Source: Paraburkholderia megapolitana
GTDB taxonomy: Bacteria > Pseudomonadota > Gammaproteobacteria > Burkholderiales > Burkholderiaceae
Length of the DNA: 64,000 nt
NCBI RefSeq assembly: GCF_007556815.1
Contig: NZ_CP041745.1
Span: forward strand, 992,001-1,056,000
Reading direction: 5' to 3'
The notes under the pieces: generated by a model
Seen by the model: the letters and a program-made list of their open reading frames with translations, nothing else
Database searches by the model: none
Told to the model about the DNA's origin: nothing
Part shown: positions 27,638 through 36,858 of the stretch, in pieces
How positions within the stretch are numbered: position 1 is the stretch's first letter
How the letters are laid out: every line of letters begins with the position of its first letter
Made by a program: the position numbers and the translations under genes

Positions 27638-28039
27638 TCACTGTTGTGGGCGCCCTGGTAGCGGCGCGATGTTCTGAGCCCACGAAAGTGCCGAGTCACA
27701 CCATCCCTGTTTTAGCGCCGGGATTTCCGCACGTTGCGCCACTGCGCCGAGTCGCAGATTGTATTGAGTAGGATTCTCGGCAGCTGCTGCGTAGATTGGT
27801 GTGCCACATTCAGCACAAAACGCTTGAGCGCGTTTCGCCCCGGATGCCGCTGTCTTGATGTAGATTTTTGGCTGACCGCGCAGGAGATGAAAGTCTGCGG
27901 CCAAGGCGGGCACGCTTGCGCGAAACGGTGCGCCCGATAAGGTCTGGCAATCGGTGCAGTGGCAAAGACCTGCTTTTTGCGGATCGACGTTGGCCTCGTA
28001 GGCGATTGCGCCGCAGTGGCAGCTACCGGTGATTTTCAT
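27638..28039 (-). CDS. GFA-family (CENP-V/GFA domain) zinc protein
   Basis: 133 aa. Cysteine pairs of the GFA fold are present: SCHCG near the N-terminus, GLCHCTDCQTLSG, and FCAECGTPI. These bind structural and catalytic-type zinc ions. Strong GGAGGAG before the ATG. Members are often called glutathione-dependent formaldehyde-activating enzymes, but most have no proven reaction, so only the domain is assigned. Convergent with the SIS gene by 18 bp. Confidence 0.88.
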   Translation of the reverse strand: MKITGSCHCGAIAYEANVDPQKAGLCHCTDCQTLSGAPFRASVPALAADFHLLRGQPKIYIKTAASGAKRAQAFCAECGTPIYAAAAENPTQYNLRLGAVAQRAEIPALKQGWCDSALSWAQNIAPLPGRPQQ

Positions 28040-28109
28040 GTTCTCCTCCAGGCCGTAAGACGCTTATTCATTTTATAGGCCGTCGTGCGGGCGACTCAAG
28101 CTCGATTGC

Positions 28110-28679
28110 CTACCAGGGTTCCCGCCGAAGATGTGGCCACTCGCGCTGCCAGCGCCTCGTCTTTTCTTCGTATACATCCGGTATGGGAAGCGTGCGATTC
28201 GGTTTCAGCACGCCTTCGAACAGAGATGTCAGGCCAAAGGGCGAATAGACCTCAAGCTTCTCGTTCAGGAGCCTGACTCCGACAGCAACCGTGGCACATG
28301 GAAATCGATCGATACCATCCGAAGCCCGATGCACTGAACCAAACGAAATTCCGAACTTCTTCTCGTACCACAGCGGAACACGCGCCTGATTGCGGACCTG
28401 CACTTCGACAGGAACGTCAGAGAATATTCGCGCGGCCTCGGAGATAACCTCGTTCTCCGCATCCCATGATGTATCCGGATCAAAGTAGAACAAGTCGTAA
28501 TCCAGAATGCCCGCGTGAATGTCCCGATCACACGCGACGTTCCAGACAGACTGCGCAATACAACCTGCGGTCAACCACCAGTCTTCAAAGCCCAGTTGTG
28601 CCGCACGACTCAGAATGAGCGCGTTCCATCGGTTCCTTTGTATGGCCTGAACAAGATGATGTTCCAGGGCTTCGCTCAT
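28110..28679 (-). CDS. Nucleotidyltransferase-like protein (NTP_transf_6 type)
   Basis: 188-189 aa. Motifs match this family: WWLTAGCIAQSVWN, then LDYDLFYFDPDTSWDAE with the paired acidic residues, then VEVQVRNQARVPLWYEKKFG. ATG 28679 is chosen because GAGG lies just upstream and family members begin there. Bacterial homologues are uncharacterised, so the substrate is unknown. Monocistronic. Confidence 0.82.
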   Translation of the reverse strand: MSEALEHHLVQAIQRNRWNALILSRAAQLGFEDWWLTAGCIAQSVWNVACDRDIHAGILDYDLFYFDPDTSWDAENEVISEAARIFSDVPVEVQVRNQARVPLWYEKKFGISFGSVHRASDGIDRFPCATVAVGVRLLNEKLEVYSPFGLTSLFEGVLKPNRTLPIPDVYEEKTRRWQREWPHLRREPW

Positions 28680-28788
28680 TTTTCCTCGTTTCTGAAGTCG
28701 GATCGGATTGATACTCTGGTTCGACTCTCTACGGATGGTGGCACCGTTACAATGAAGCACCCAATGTCTCATGTGTGATGATAAGGCG

Positions 28789-29030
28789 ATGAATATGCGT
28801 ACTACTCTCGATATCGACGACGACGTGCTTGCCATTGTCCGTTTGCGTGCCAGGCGTGAGCACTCCAGCATCGGGCGGGTATTGTCGGAACTCGCCCGGA
28901 CCGCCTTGCAACTGCCTGCCAGTGTAGCGTCGCCCGCGGTACGAAACGGGCTCCGGTGCTGCACGCGATAGCCGGCTATCGGCCGGTTACGCTCGATCTT
29001 GTCAACCGGCTACGCGATGAGATGACCTGA
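28789..29030 (+). pseudogene. VapB-type antitoxin, frameshifted
   Basis: The first ~45 residues (MNMRTTLDIDDDVLAIVR and SSIGRVLSELARTAL) are a ribbon-helix-helix VapB antitoxin. The current frame ends early after VRNGLRCCTR at 28971. One frame over, the family's C-terminal toxin-binding tail continues as PVLHAIAGYRPVTLDLVN and RLRDEMT to TGA 29028-29030. A single missing C near 28952 would restore one continuous gene. AAGGCG precedes the ATG. Read as a recent frameshift. Confidence 0.8.
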
Positions 29031-29038
29031 CGACCAGG

Positions 29039-29149
29039 CTATTCGCACTTGCACGGGCGCACGATGGCGCGCTCATCACGTTCGACCGCCGGCTCGCGGT
29101 CGGTGCAGTGCCCGCAGGTGCGAAGCATCTTGAAGTGCTCGCCCGACCA
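29039..29149 (+). pseudogene. VapC PIN-domain toxin remnant
   Basis: Directly after the vapB frame, the plus strand encodes LFALARAHDGALITFDRRLAVG and then PAGAKHLEVLA. This is the C-terminal end of VapC PIN-domain RNases, including the TFDRRLA segment carrying a metal-binding Asp. The N-terminal ~90 residues of the toxin are absent, and the fragment runs into the 3' end of the LysR gene. Probably a deletion relic. Confidence 0.72.
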
Positions 29150-30067
29150 TCAACCCCCACGCGCAAGAAACACCCGCACTTCATCAGCCAGCCAGTCGCG
29201 CAACGCACACACCTTCGCATCATCCCGACTACCGATCCGATAAAGAAGATCATGCCCGCGCTCGGCCTTGAGGCGGAACTGCGGAAAAGGCGCAACCAGA
29301 TATCCCGCCGCAATATCGTCAGCCACAATCACGCTACGCCCAAGCGCGATGCCTTCGCCACGAATCGCCGCCTCGATAGCGAGGCTCCCGTGACTGTAGG
29401 CCGAACCGCGATCGCTACGAACGCTGTCCACGTTCGCCAGTGCAAACCATTGCTCCCAGTTGGCCAGCATGCGGTCCTCGTGTAGCAACGTACACCGCGC
29501 AAGACTCGCGACAGAAGTCAGCCCGCCCATCTTCGCCTGATAAGCCGGGCTGCAAACCGGCGTCACGGTTTCTTCCAGAATCCGCTCGGCAAGAACCCGC
29601 GGATAACGACCACTTCCATAACGGATAGCGACATCGACGTCGCTGTCGTTCAGATCGATATGCGTGTCGGTCACATCGAGGTGCACATCGAGCTCCGGAT
29701 GAAGCGCCTTCAATCGATGCAATCGCGGCGCGAGCCACTTGTTTGCAAATGACACGCTGGCGTTGATCTTCAGGCGCGCAACATTGTCGTGGGCACGAAG
29801 GCGTTCGGATTCCTTCGTCAGTTCTCCCAGCACACGAGTCACCGCCAGCAGGAATTCGGCGCCCGCTTCGGTCAGGACGATGCGCCGCGTCAGGCGCTGG
29901 AACAACGGCGTGCCGAGATGACTCTCGAGCGTCTTGATATGCCGGCTCACTGCGCCGTGAGTGACGTGCAGTTCGTCGGCCGCGAGCGTCATGCTCAACA
30001 GCCGGCCGGTTGCTTCAAAGGCGCGCAGCGTTTGCAGGGGTGGAAGTCGATCGAACACAATAGTCAT
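29150..30067 (-). CDS. LysR-family transcriptional regulator (GcvA-like)
   Basis: 305 aa. N-terminal helix-turn-helix LQTLRAFEATGRLLSMTLAADELHVTHGAVSRHI, with the GcvA-like LPPLQTLRAFE lead. The effector domain has DVAIRYGSGRYP and TPVCSPAYQAKMG, typical of the GcvA/AmpR branch. Divergent from the membrane-protein gene at 30218. Target not determinable from the window. Confidence 0.92.
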   Translation of the reverse strand: MTIVFDRLPPLQTLRAFEATGRLLSMTLAADELHVTHGAVSRHIKTLESHLGTPLFQRLTRRIVLTEAGAEFLLAVTRVLGELTKESERLRAHDNVARLKINASVSFANKWLAPRLHRLKALHPELDVHLDVTDTHIDLNDSDVDVAIRYGSGRYPRVLAERILEETVTPVCSPAYQAKMGGLTSVASLARCTLLHEDRMLANWEQWFALANVDSVRSDRGSAYSHGSLAIEAAIRGEGIALGRSVIVADDIAAGYLVAPFPQFRLKAERGHDLLYRIGSRDDAKVCALRDWLADEVRVFLARGG

Positions 30068-30217
30068 ATGCGTGAGTCGTACTCACGCATTGTATGACGA
30101 CAAATGGTTTGTCAGCCGAAGGCGCTGTCCTCAATATCGAAGCGTAGCCACTCCGAAGCAGCTACCGACCCGCGTACGTTGCCCTACGCCGACATCCTCT
30201 GAGTTGTGCCGTCATTC

Positions 30218-30994
30218 ATGAATCTTCTTGTTCTCAAGCTCGCTGTTACGCCGCTGTTGTTACTGGCCGCTTCCATTGCGGTGCGTCGCTGGGGCGAAGC
30301 GATCGGTGGATTGCTGGTGGGATTGCCACTCACATCGGGGCCGATTTCGGTGTTCCTCGCTCTCGAGCATGGACCTGCCTTTGCAGCGCAAGCTACAGCG
30401 GGATCGCTGGTCGCAACGGCAGCGCAAGCGGTCTTTTGTTTTGCGTACTACAGGCTGGCGCCGCGCGGATGGCTCGCGGCGCTCGCGGGCGCATGCGCGA
30501 CGTTTTGCGTCGTGGCCGGTCTTCTGCAATGGAGCGCGCTGCCGCAAACGGTCTTGTTTCTGATCGCCATTCTGACCGTTACGCTCGCGCTCAACCTCAT
30601 TCCCAACCACATCGTTAGAACCGTCAGGCTCGATCCGCCGTGGTGGGATTTGCCTTCCCGCATGGTGCTGATCGCTGCGCTGGTGGTCGGGGTGACGTTG
30701 ATCGCACCTTATGTCGGGCCTAAAACGAGCGGTGTGCTCGCGTCGTTTCCGTTCATGGTCATCATCCTCGCGGTATTCGGTCATCGCATGATCGGTCACG
30801 CAGCCGTGCGGCCGTTGATGCGCGGCGTCGTGACAGCACTGCTGGGCTTCGCCGTGTTCTTCTATGTACTAAGTCTGACGTTGACACGGTTGAATCTGCT
30901 TGCCGCATATGGCAGCGCGATTCTTTGTGCGCTCGCAATACAGGTCTTTTCCTTGTACAGGATGCGTGTCCCGGTCGCGTTGCCTGTGGAGTAG
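30218..30994 (+). CDS. Polytopic membrane protein, function unknown
   Basis: 258 aa with about eight hydrophobic helices; conserved-looking segments include GGLLVGLPLTSGPISVFLALEHG in helix 2 and PYVGPKTSGVLASFPFMVIILAVFGH. The paired GLPLTSGP / SGVLASFP turns suggest an internally repeated transporter fold. I do not recognise a characterised family. ATG 30218 is preferred over an in-frame GTG at 30206. Probably regulated by the divergent LysR gene. Confidence 0.72.
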   Translation: MNLLVLKLAVTPLLLLAASIAVRRWGEAIGGLLVGLPLTSGPISVFLALEHGPAFAAQATAGSLVATAAQAVFCFAYYRLAPRGWLAALAGACATFCVVAGLLQWSALPQTVLFLIAILTVTLALNLIPNHIVRTVRLDPPWWDLPSRMVLIAALVVGVTLIAPYVGPKTSGVLASFPFMVIILAVFGHRMIGHAAVRPLMRGVVTALLGFAVFFYVLSLTLTRLNLLAAYGSAILCALAIQVFSLYRMRVPVALPVE

Positions 30995-31234
30995 TCGCTG
31001 CAATAATCGCGCGCGCTAAGTAATTTGCCTCGCGATTTAATCGGTTGAAGAAACCATCCCATCGACTAGACTGGTCGATGACCTCTCGCTGCATGCATAT
31101 CCAGTTTCCCGCACAAGAAGACGCAATTCCCCGTCGACCCCACCCGACATCGCGTCACAAGCCATACCGCTTTGTGCAGCCCATGAACCGGCGTCGTATC
31201 GCCGTTCATGGCACACCCAGGAAAGGAGATCGCC

Positions 31235-32281
31235 GTGCAAACCGCATGCAAGCCAATGATCCATGTGCATTACGTTCACCGCACGCTAACTGCTTTCATT
31301 CTGCTCACAATCGCTGCATTCCAGCCAGCCGCAGCCCATCAGAATTACACGATCAAGGATCTCGGCACACTGCCCGGTAGCGACCTCAGCACCGCTGGCC
31401 CCATCAACGAGCGCGGCCAGACGGTCGGTTACTCGATTCTCGCAAACGGGGAGCAGCACGCCACGTTGTACGAACACGGCAAGGTGATCGACCTCGGCCT
31501 GTTCGATGGCGGTACCAGCGCCGGCGCCTACGGGATCAACGAGCGTGGTCAGGCGGTCGGCTACGCGTTCATCGCAACGGAGTACCCGCACGCGGCGCTG
31601 TTCGACAAAGGTGCCGTGACCGACCTTGGCCTGCTGCCCGGAGGCGACAACAGTACCGCTTACGGCATCAACAATCGCGGCGCGGCCGTCGGCTATTCGT
31701 TCGATTCAACCCGGGCGTCGCACGCCGTTCTGTTCGAGAAAGGTGTGGTGACCAATCTGGGCACGCTTCCCGGTGGCTTCTACAGCTCGGCTAACTCGAT
31801 CAACGATCGCGGCCAGATAGTCGGCTGGTCGACGACAAGCGACAACAACCAGCACGCGTTTCTATTCGACAAGGGCGTGATGACCAACCTGGGCGCATTG
31901 CCCGGCGGTAACAGCAGTGCCGCTTACGCGATCAACAATCGAGGTCAGGTGGTTGGTTCGTCGTCTACTGCTGGCGGCAACGACCACGCGTTTCTGTACG
32001 AGAAGGGCGTGATGATCGACCTCGGCACGCTACCCGGCGGCAACAGCAGTACGGCTCACTCGATCAACGAGCGCGGTCAGATAGTCGGATCGTCGTCCAT
32101 CGCCAGTGGAAACTCGCACGCGTTTCTGTACGAGAGAGGCGTGATGACCGATCTGGGCACGCTGCCTGGTGGCGACGGAAGTAACGCTAGCGGGATCAAC
32201 GATCTTGGCGAGATCTCGGGTTCGTCTGCAACGGCTTACTCGCCGTCGCATGCTGTTCTCTGGTCGACGGAGCGCCGATAA
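31235..32281 (+). CDS. Secreted HAF-repeat protein, predicted seven-bladed propeller
   Basis: 348 aa from a GTG with AAAGGAG upstream; an ATG 7 codons later is an alternative. A signal-like segment (TLTAFILLTIAAFQPAAAH) leads to seven consecutive repeats of 44 residues (the last is 43). Each follows the pattern DLGTLPGG..S.A..IN.RGQ.VG.S....HAFLY.KGV. This is the HAF extracellular repeat. Equal length and count seven suggest a beta-propeller. Likely exported to the periplasm or outside. Function unknown. The gene stands alone. Confidence 0.8.
   Translation: MQTACKPMIHVHYVHRTLTAFILLTIAAFQPAAAHQNYTIKDLGTLPGSDLSTAGPINERGQTVGYSILANGEQHATLYEHGKVIDLGLFDGGTSAGAYGINERGQAVGYAFIATEYPHAALFDKGAVTDLGLLPGGDNSTAYGINNRGAAVGYSFDSTRASHAVLFEKGVVTNLGTLPGGFYSSANSINDRGQIVGWSTTSDNNQHAFLFDKGVMTNLGALPGGNSSAAYAINNRGQVVGSSSTAGGNDHAFLYEKGVMIDLGTLPGGNSSTAHSINERGQIVGSSSIASGNSHAFLYERGVMTDLGTLPGGDGSNASGINDLGEISGSSATAYSPSHAVLWSTERR
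31358..32278 (+). repeat. Seven tandem 132-bp coding repeats
   Basis: Units begin at 31358, 31490, 31622, 31754, 31886, 32018 and 32150, each 132 bp except the last (129 bp). Units 4-6 are closer to each other at protein level than units 1-2 are, consistent with successive duplication. Confidence 0.85.
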
Positions 32282-32352
32282 CTGTCGATCTCTAACAGCT
32301 CGCAGCGCAGCGGGCCGAAACGTCGAGATCAGAACGCAGTGGCAGGCGTCAA

Positions 32353-33771
32353 CTAGTCCGCATCCGCCTTACCGATCATCTCGACGCTCCACCCACCACC
32401 CATCGCTTGATACAGCGTCACGCGCGCCGCAAGCGTATCGGCACGAAGCTGCACCACACCGAGTTCCGCAGAGAGCAGATTGCGTTGCGCGTCGAGCTGA
32501 TCCAGATAGCCCGCATAGCCCTCTCGATAGCGATTGGTGGCGATCCGCAACTGCTCAGACAGGGAGTCGCGTTGGGCGATGGCCAGCACCAGTTGCTCAT
32601 CCAGACGCTGAACTGCTGCCAGCGCTTTCTCGGCCTCGCTGATCGCAGTCAACGCCGTGCCGCGATAGGCGAAGGCGGCCTGATCGCGCTGCGCACCGGC
32701 CTTGTCGGCGAGCGCAGTCAGCTTGCCGCCTTCGAACAGCGGCGCAAGAATGCTCCCGCCTATCGACCAGATGTTGAATGGGTAAATCTGCTCGGTACCA
32801 AAGGAGCGACCAAACGAGGCCGCCAGATTGAACTGCGGCAGGAAGTTCTTGCGCGCCGCGGCGAGAAATTTGTCCGCGGCGGCGAGCTGATATTCGGCTG
32901 CTGCGACGTCGGGGCGCCGCCTTAATAATCCGGATGGCAAGGTCTGCGGAATGACAGGCTCGGTCAGCTTGTCGAGCACGCCGCCGCGTGGGATATCGCC
33001 GGGGAGATCGTCGATGAGCACGCTCAACGAATTTTCGGCGCGCGTGATCGCGAGCTTGGTCTGCGGGATCAGCTGCGCAGTCGAATCGTATTCCGACTGC
33101 GCCTGCTGCAATTCCAGCCGCGACGAATAGCCGTTCGCGAATTCCGTTTTGGCGAGGCGCAGCGAATTCGCGCGCGCGGTTAGCGTGGCCTCGGCAATTT
33201 TCAACTGTGCGTCGAGGCTTAGCAGCGTGATATAGCTGCTCGCCGTCGAACTCGCGACCGACAGTCGCGTGGCATCGCGTGCTGCCGCGCTGGCGAGGTA
33301 CGCGTCACGCGCGGCGGCGCGTTGATCCGCCAGCCGGCCGAACAGATCCACCTCCCACGCAGCGTCGAGCTCCCACTGCGCGGTGTTGAGCAGGAGCGGC
33401 GTACCAAACGGACTGACGATCTGCGAGCGCCCGGCGTTGTCGAAGCCGGCGTTGAGTGTCGGCAGCAACGCGGCACGCGCGATTCTTGCGTCTGCGCGCG
33501 CTTCGCGCACGCGGCCGACTGCCTTGCCGATGTCGCTATTGTTGGCGAGCGCTTTCTCGACGAGAGCGGTCAATACCGGATCGCCGAATTGTCGCCACCA
33601 GTCTTTGTCCAGCGACATCGTCTGCGCGGCATCGCCTTGCCATGTCGCCGGTTCGACGACGGCGGGCACGGCGGAGACTTTGACCGGCGGTCCCGCACAA
33701 GCGGATAGCAGCAATGCAACGCCGAGGCCAGGGACGCAGCTAGAAACGCAACGAAGAACGCGGCGCTTCAT
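32353..33771 (-). CDS. Outer-membrane efflux lipoprotein (NodT/OprM family)
   Basis: 472 aa. Lipoprotein signal with lipobox LLSAC near residue 25. Mature protein has two OEP repeats and family motifs such as WWRQFGDPVLTALVEKAL, LPSGLLRRRPDVAAAEYQLAAA and AYRGTALTAISEAEKALAAV. It forms the trimeric outer-membrane exit duct of a tripartite pump. Last gene of the operon with emrA- and emrB-like genes, overlapping the former by 4 bp. Confidence 0.92.
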   Translation of the reverse strand: MKRRVLRCVSSCVPGLGVALLLSACAGPPVKVSAVPAVVEPATWQGDAAQTMSLDKDWWRQFGDPVLTALVEKALANNSDIGKAVGRVREARADARIARAALLPTLNAGFDNAGRSQIVSPFGTPLLLNTAQWELDAAWEVDLFGRLADQRAAARDAYLASAAARDATRLSVASSTASSYITLLSLDAQLKIAEATLTARANSLRLAKTEFANGYSSRLELQQAQSEYDSTAQLIPQTKLAITRAENSLSVLIDDLPGDIPRGGVLDKLTEPVIPQTLPSGLLRRRPDVAAAEYQLAAADKFLAAARKNFLPQFNLAASFGRSFGTEQIYPFNIWSIGGSILAPLFEGGKLTALADKAGAQRDQAAFAYRGTALTAISEAEKALAAVQRLDEQLVLAIAQRDSLSEQLRIATNRYREGYAGYLDQLDAQRNLLSAELGVVQLRADTLAARVTLYQAMGGGWSVEMIGKADAD

Positions 33772-34904
33772 TTGTCACCATCGCGCGTGTCGACCGCGGT
33801 TTCGACCGACATGCCGGGTCGTAGCCGCTTCGCCAGTTCCTGTCCCGGATCGACGCTGATGCGGATGGCAATGCGCTGCGCGACCTTGACGAAATTGCCG
33901 GTCGCGTTGTCGGGTTTGATCGCCGCGAACTCCGATCCCGTTGCCGGCGAGATTCTTTCGACATGACCATGCAGCTTCGCGTCGCCGAGCGCATCGACGC
34001 GGAACGTCACGGGCTGGCCGGGGCGCATGCGATGTGTCTGCGCTTCCTTGTAATTGGCCACGATCCATACAAAGTGCGGGACCAGCGACATCATCTGCGT
34101 GCCCGCCGTGACGTAATCGCCGTTGCGCACTCCGACTTCGGAAAGTTGTCCATCGACGGGCGCGCGAATCACGGTGTTCTCGAGATCGACCTGTGCGCTG
34201 CGCAGGGCCGCCTTGGCGGAATCGATCGCTGCCTTCAATCCCGGACGCGCGACCAGCACGGTGCGCACGTCTTCGGTACCGATCGAACGGCCCGCGACGG
34301 CCTGTTGCAGCGCGGCCTGCGCCGCGAGCAATGTGGCGCGCGTCTGGTCGTACTCGCGTTTCGAAAGCGATCCATCCTTGACGAGTGCATCTGCGCGGCG
34401 CATGTCGGCTTCGGCGCGGACCTGCTGTGCACGCGCGGCGGCAATGTTCGCGTCCTGGCTGCGTGTCGCCAGTTCGCGAGAGCGTTGCGATTGCGCGGAA
34501 TTATCGAATGCCGCCTGCTGCGCCTCAAGATTGGCCTGGGCTTGCGCGACTCTCGCCGCATAGATGCGGTCGTCGACGGTGACGAGAATCTGGCCGGCCT
34601 TCACTTCGAGGAAATCGTCGACCGGCACGCTCGTGACATAGCCGCTCACCTGCGAACTGATGGTCGTCACGAACCCACGCACATAGGCGTTGTCGGTATC
34701 CTCGACAGGCCCGGCAAAGGGCGGCAGACGCCACGCGCGCAGGACCACGCCGATCGCACACAGCGCGAGCACTACGATGATGATGATCGTCAGCAGGCTT
34801 TTCTTCGGCGGATGCCAGCCGCTGGGCTCGGCCGCCGCAGCGGGAGGGGCAGCAGGTTGCGTCTGAGCGTTGCTTGCCGGCAGTTCTTTCTTAGGCTCGT
34901 TCAT
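33768..34904 (-). CDS. HlyD/EmrA-family membrane fusion protein
   Basis: 378 aa periplasmic adaptor. A single N-terminal membrane helix (LLTIIIIVVLALCAIGVVL) is followed by the first barrel-sandwich strand DNAYVRGFVTTISSQVSGYV, a long coiled-coil hairpin (about residues 120-210, rich in Ala, Gln and Arg) and the closing VIRAPVDGQLSEVGVRNGDYVTAG half motif. It links the MFS pump with the outer-membrane duct. 4-bp overlaps on both sides show tight coupling. Confidence 0.92.
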   Translation of the reverse strand: MNEPKKELPASNAQTQPAAPPAAAAEPSGWHPPKKSLLTIIIIVVLALCAIGVVLRAWRLPPFAGPVEDTDNAYVRGFVTTISSQVSGYVTSVPVDDFLEVKAGQILVTVDDRIYAARVAQAQANLEAQQAAFDNSAQSQRSRELATRSQDANIAAARAQQVRAEADMRRADALVKDGSLSKREYDQTRATLLAAQAALQQAVAGRSIGTEDVRTVLVARPGLKAAIDSAKAALRSAQVDLENTVIRAPVDGQLSEVGVRNGDYVTAGTQMMSLVPHFVWIVANYKEAQTHRMRPGQPVTFRVDALGDAKLHGHVERISPATGSEFAAIKPDNATGNFVKVAQRIAIRISVDPGQELAKRLRPGMSVETAVDTRDGDK

Positions 34905-36553
34905 TCCGGGCTCTTCCTGTTAGCTTGCGCCTGTTGTGCTTTCATCACTTGCTGCTGGAGAAGGATGAGCGGCGAGACCTCGCGACGTCGCCACATCGAC
35001 CACTGGATTACCACACCCCAAAGAACAGTCATGCTGGCCAGCACACCTACCAGCAAGAAAACGTCGTTGTAGGCCAGAATATTGGCTTCGCGCGCCACGC
35101 GTTGCGACAGTTGCCCCGCACCCGCGTGCATCTGCGCGGCGACCACCGGATTGCTCATGACGATTGACTGAACGAGTTCGTTCGAATGAAACCGTTCGCG
35201 AATCGTCTGAAACGTGCCCAGCAAGGTACTGCCGACAACGCCCCCTACGCTCTGGCTGATGTTGAACACGACGATGAAGCTCACCAGATAATTCTGGCTG
35301 CCGCCCACGACCATGCGCGCGGCGCCGATCACCATTGCGCGCCCGAGGAACAGCAGCGAGGCGAAGCCGATCAACCCCTGGCTGAGATAGAAATTCTCCG
35401 GCCGCGACAGGTTGGTTGCGCCCGCATCCATGAAGGCGCCAATCGCAATCAGCACGGCTGCAACCGCGATCGGTTTGCCGGGATTCTTTGGATCGAGCGT
35501 CAGCGCGCTAAAGACGATGCCGGCGATCGATGCCACGAGGATGATCGTATTGAGCGTGATCATCTGGTCGTTGAGCATGCCGAACAGCGTGAGCAGACCG
35601 ACCGAGCCAAAGGTTTGCTCCGAGAGCAGAATGCGGATCGCCGCCGCGATCAGCATGATGCGGGCGACTTCGCGGGTACCCAGCCAGCGCGTATTGATCA
35701 GTGGATTGGCGCGAAAGTGTTCGATGATCAGGCCCGCGGTGATCAGGGCGATGCTGCCGACGAGCGCCCAGCCCAACCAGACGCGCTCCGTCCACCATTC
35801 GATCCGGCCTTCGGAGAATATCGCCACGAATAGTGCGAGTCCTGTCCCCAGCACGGCGAGAGTCAGAAAGTCGGCCGGCTCGAAGACCTTGCGGCGCTCG
35901 CTGGGCGGCAAGGGCAGGGCCATCACGGCTGCCAGCGTCGCCAGCGCCATGCCCAGTTCGAACCAGTTGAGCCGATGCCAGTTGCCTGTTTCCAGCAGCC
36001 CGGGCGACAGGACGCGCGCGAGCGGTGTCGCCAGTTGGGGCACGCTGATGCCGATCAGCATCCCGAGCATCTTCTTGGGCCCTGGGAACGACTGCATCAT
36101 GTAGTAAATGCCCGTCGACGAAAGGCCCGCTGCGGAAATCGCGCTGACGGCCCGCACCACCACCGCCGAGGCGAATCCCCGCGTGAACACATGCAGCATC
36201 GCGAACACGACGTAGGTGACGAGCAGGGAGATGACGAAGCGCCGCAGACCGAACTGCTGGCGAAATTTCACGAGGATCAGGTTGGAGGTCGCATAGACCA
36301 TGAAATAGGCGGCGGTGAGCCAGGTCGCTTCATCGCTGTAGAGGCCGAGCGTGCCCTGCGCGTAATTCAGGTTCACCGACACCAGCCCGTTGCCGAGGCC
36401 TTGGGTGATGCAGATCAGGCAGCCGATTGCGAAGTAGGCATAGCGTCTTCCCGCCGGATGATCGGGGCTGGCAGGGCCGCCCAGTACCAACGGCCGCTCA
36501 TGCGGCTTTAATGTGTAGTCGCTTTCTTCTTCGAAGCGGGGAGCGTTGTCCAT
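34901..36553 (-). CDS. DHA2-family MFS drug transporter (EmrB-like)
   Basis: 550 aa with about 14 hydrophobic segments, the DHA2/EmrB architecture. The N-terminal region has NLNYAQGTLGLYSDEATWLTAAY, corresponding to the conserved ATW element after helix 1, and helices 4-5 have GLSSTGIYYMMQSFPGPKK. Proton-driven export of hydrophobic compounds is expected. First gene of the emrB-emrA-OMF operon, transcribed leftward from the gap at 36554. Substrate unknown; no dedicated regulator adjoins it. Confidence 0.9.
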   Translation of the reverse strand: MDNAPRFEEESDYTLKPHERPLVLGGPASPDHPAGRRYAYFAIGCLICITQGLGNGLVSVNLNYAQGTLGLYSDEATWLTAAYFMVYATSNLILVKFRQQFGLRRFVISLLVTYVVFAMLHVFTRGFASAVVVRAVSAISAAGLSSTGIYYMMQSFPGPKKMLGMLIGISVPQLATPLARVLSPGLLETGNWHRLNWFELGMALATLAAVMALPLPPSERRKVFEPADFLTLAVLGTGLALFVAIFSEGRIEWWTERVWLGWALVGSIALITAGLIIEHFRANPLINTRWLGTREVARIMLIAAAIRILLSEQTFGSVGLLTLFGMLNDQMITLNTIILVASIAGIVFSALTLDPKNPGKPIAVAAVLIAIGAFMDAGATNLSRPENFYLSQGLIGFASLLFLGRAMVIGAARMVVGGSQNYLVSFIVVFNISQSVGGVVGSTLLGTFQTIRERFHSNELVQSIVMSNPVVAAQMHAGAGQLSQRVAREANILAYNDVFLLVGVLASMTVLWGVVIQWSMWRRREVSPLILLQQQVMKAQQAQANRKSPE

Positions 36554-36858
36554 CCGGTCCTGTCGATGTGTGGGGCTCTGCGCCGCGTTTCGGTTGATCG
36601 GGTGTCACTGCCTGGGGCAACGCGTGCTGCGGTCGGTCGCCTGGTCGTTCGCTTGCGACTTTCGTTCTGCGGCCTCGCCAGAATAATGCGGAATATAAAC
36701 GTCAGCTATAGGTCTGCCGCTACTTGCTCGACGGACGCGGTTGTGCGATCCGGTATGGTGCCCGGTCTATGTTTTCTGAGTATGTATTAAGGGATTTCCC
36801 TGGGAGTGGCGCGATGGCGCCACTCCCAGTTCATCGGGTCGGTTGCTGCCGGGATGCG
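36554..36858. other. 305-bp gap upstream of the efflux operon
   Basis: No gene. It contains the efflux operon promoter region and, toward its right end, the strong hairpin at 36801-36828. Confidence 0.6.
36801..36828. terminator. Perfect 12-bp inverted repeat, probable terminator hairpin
   Basis: TGGGAGTGGCGC at 36801-36812 pairs fully with GCGCCACTCCCA at 36817-36828 around a 4-nt loop. It lies 30 bp past the stop of the small minus-strand gene. There is no U tract on either side, so intrinsic termination is not certain; it may protect the 3' end. Confidence 0.55.
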
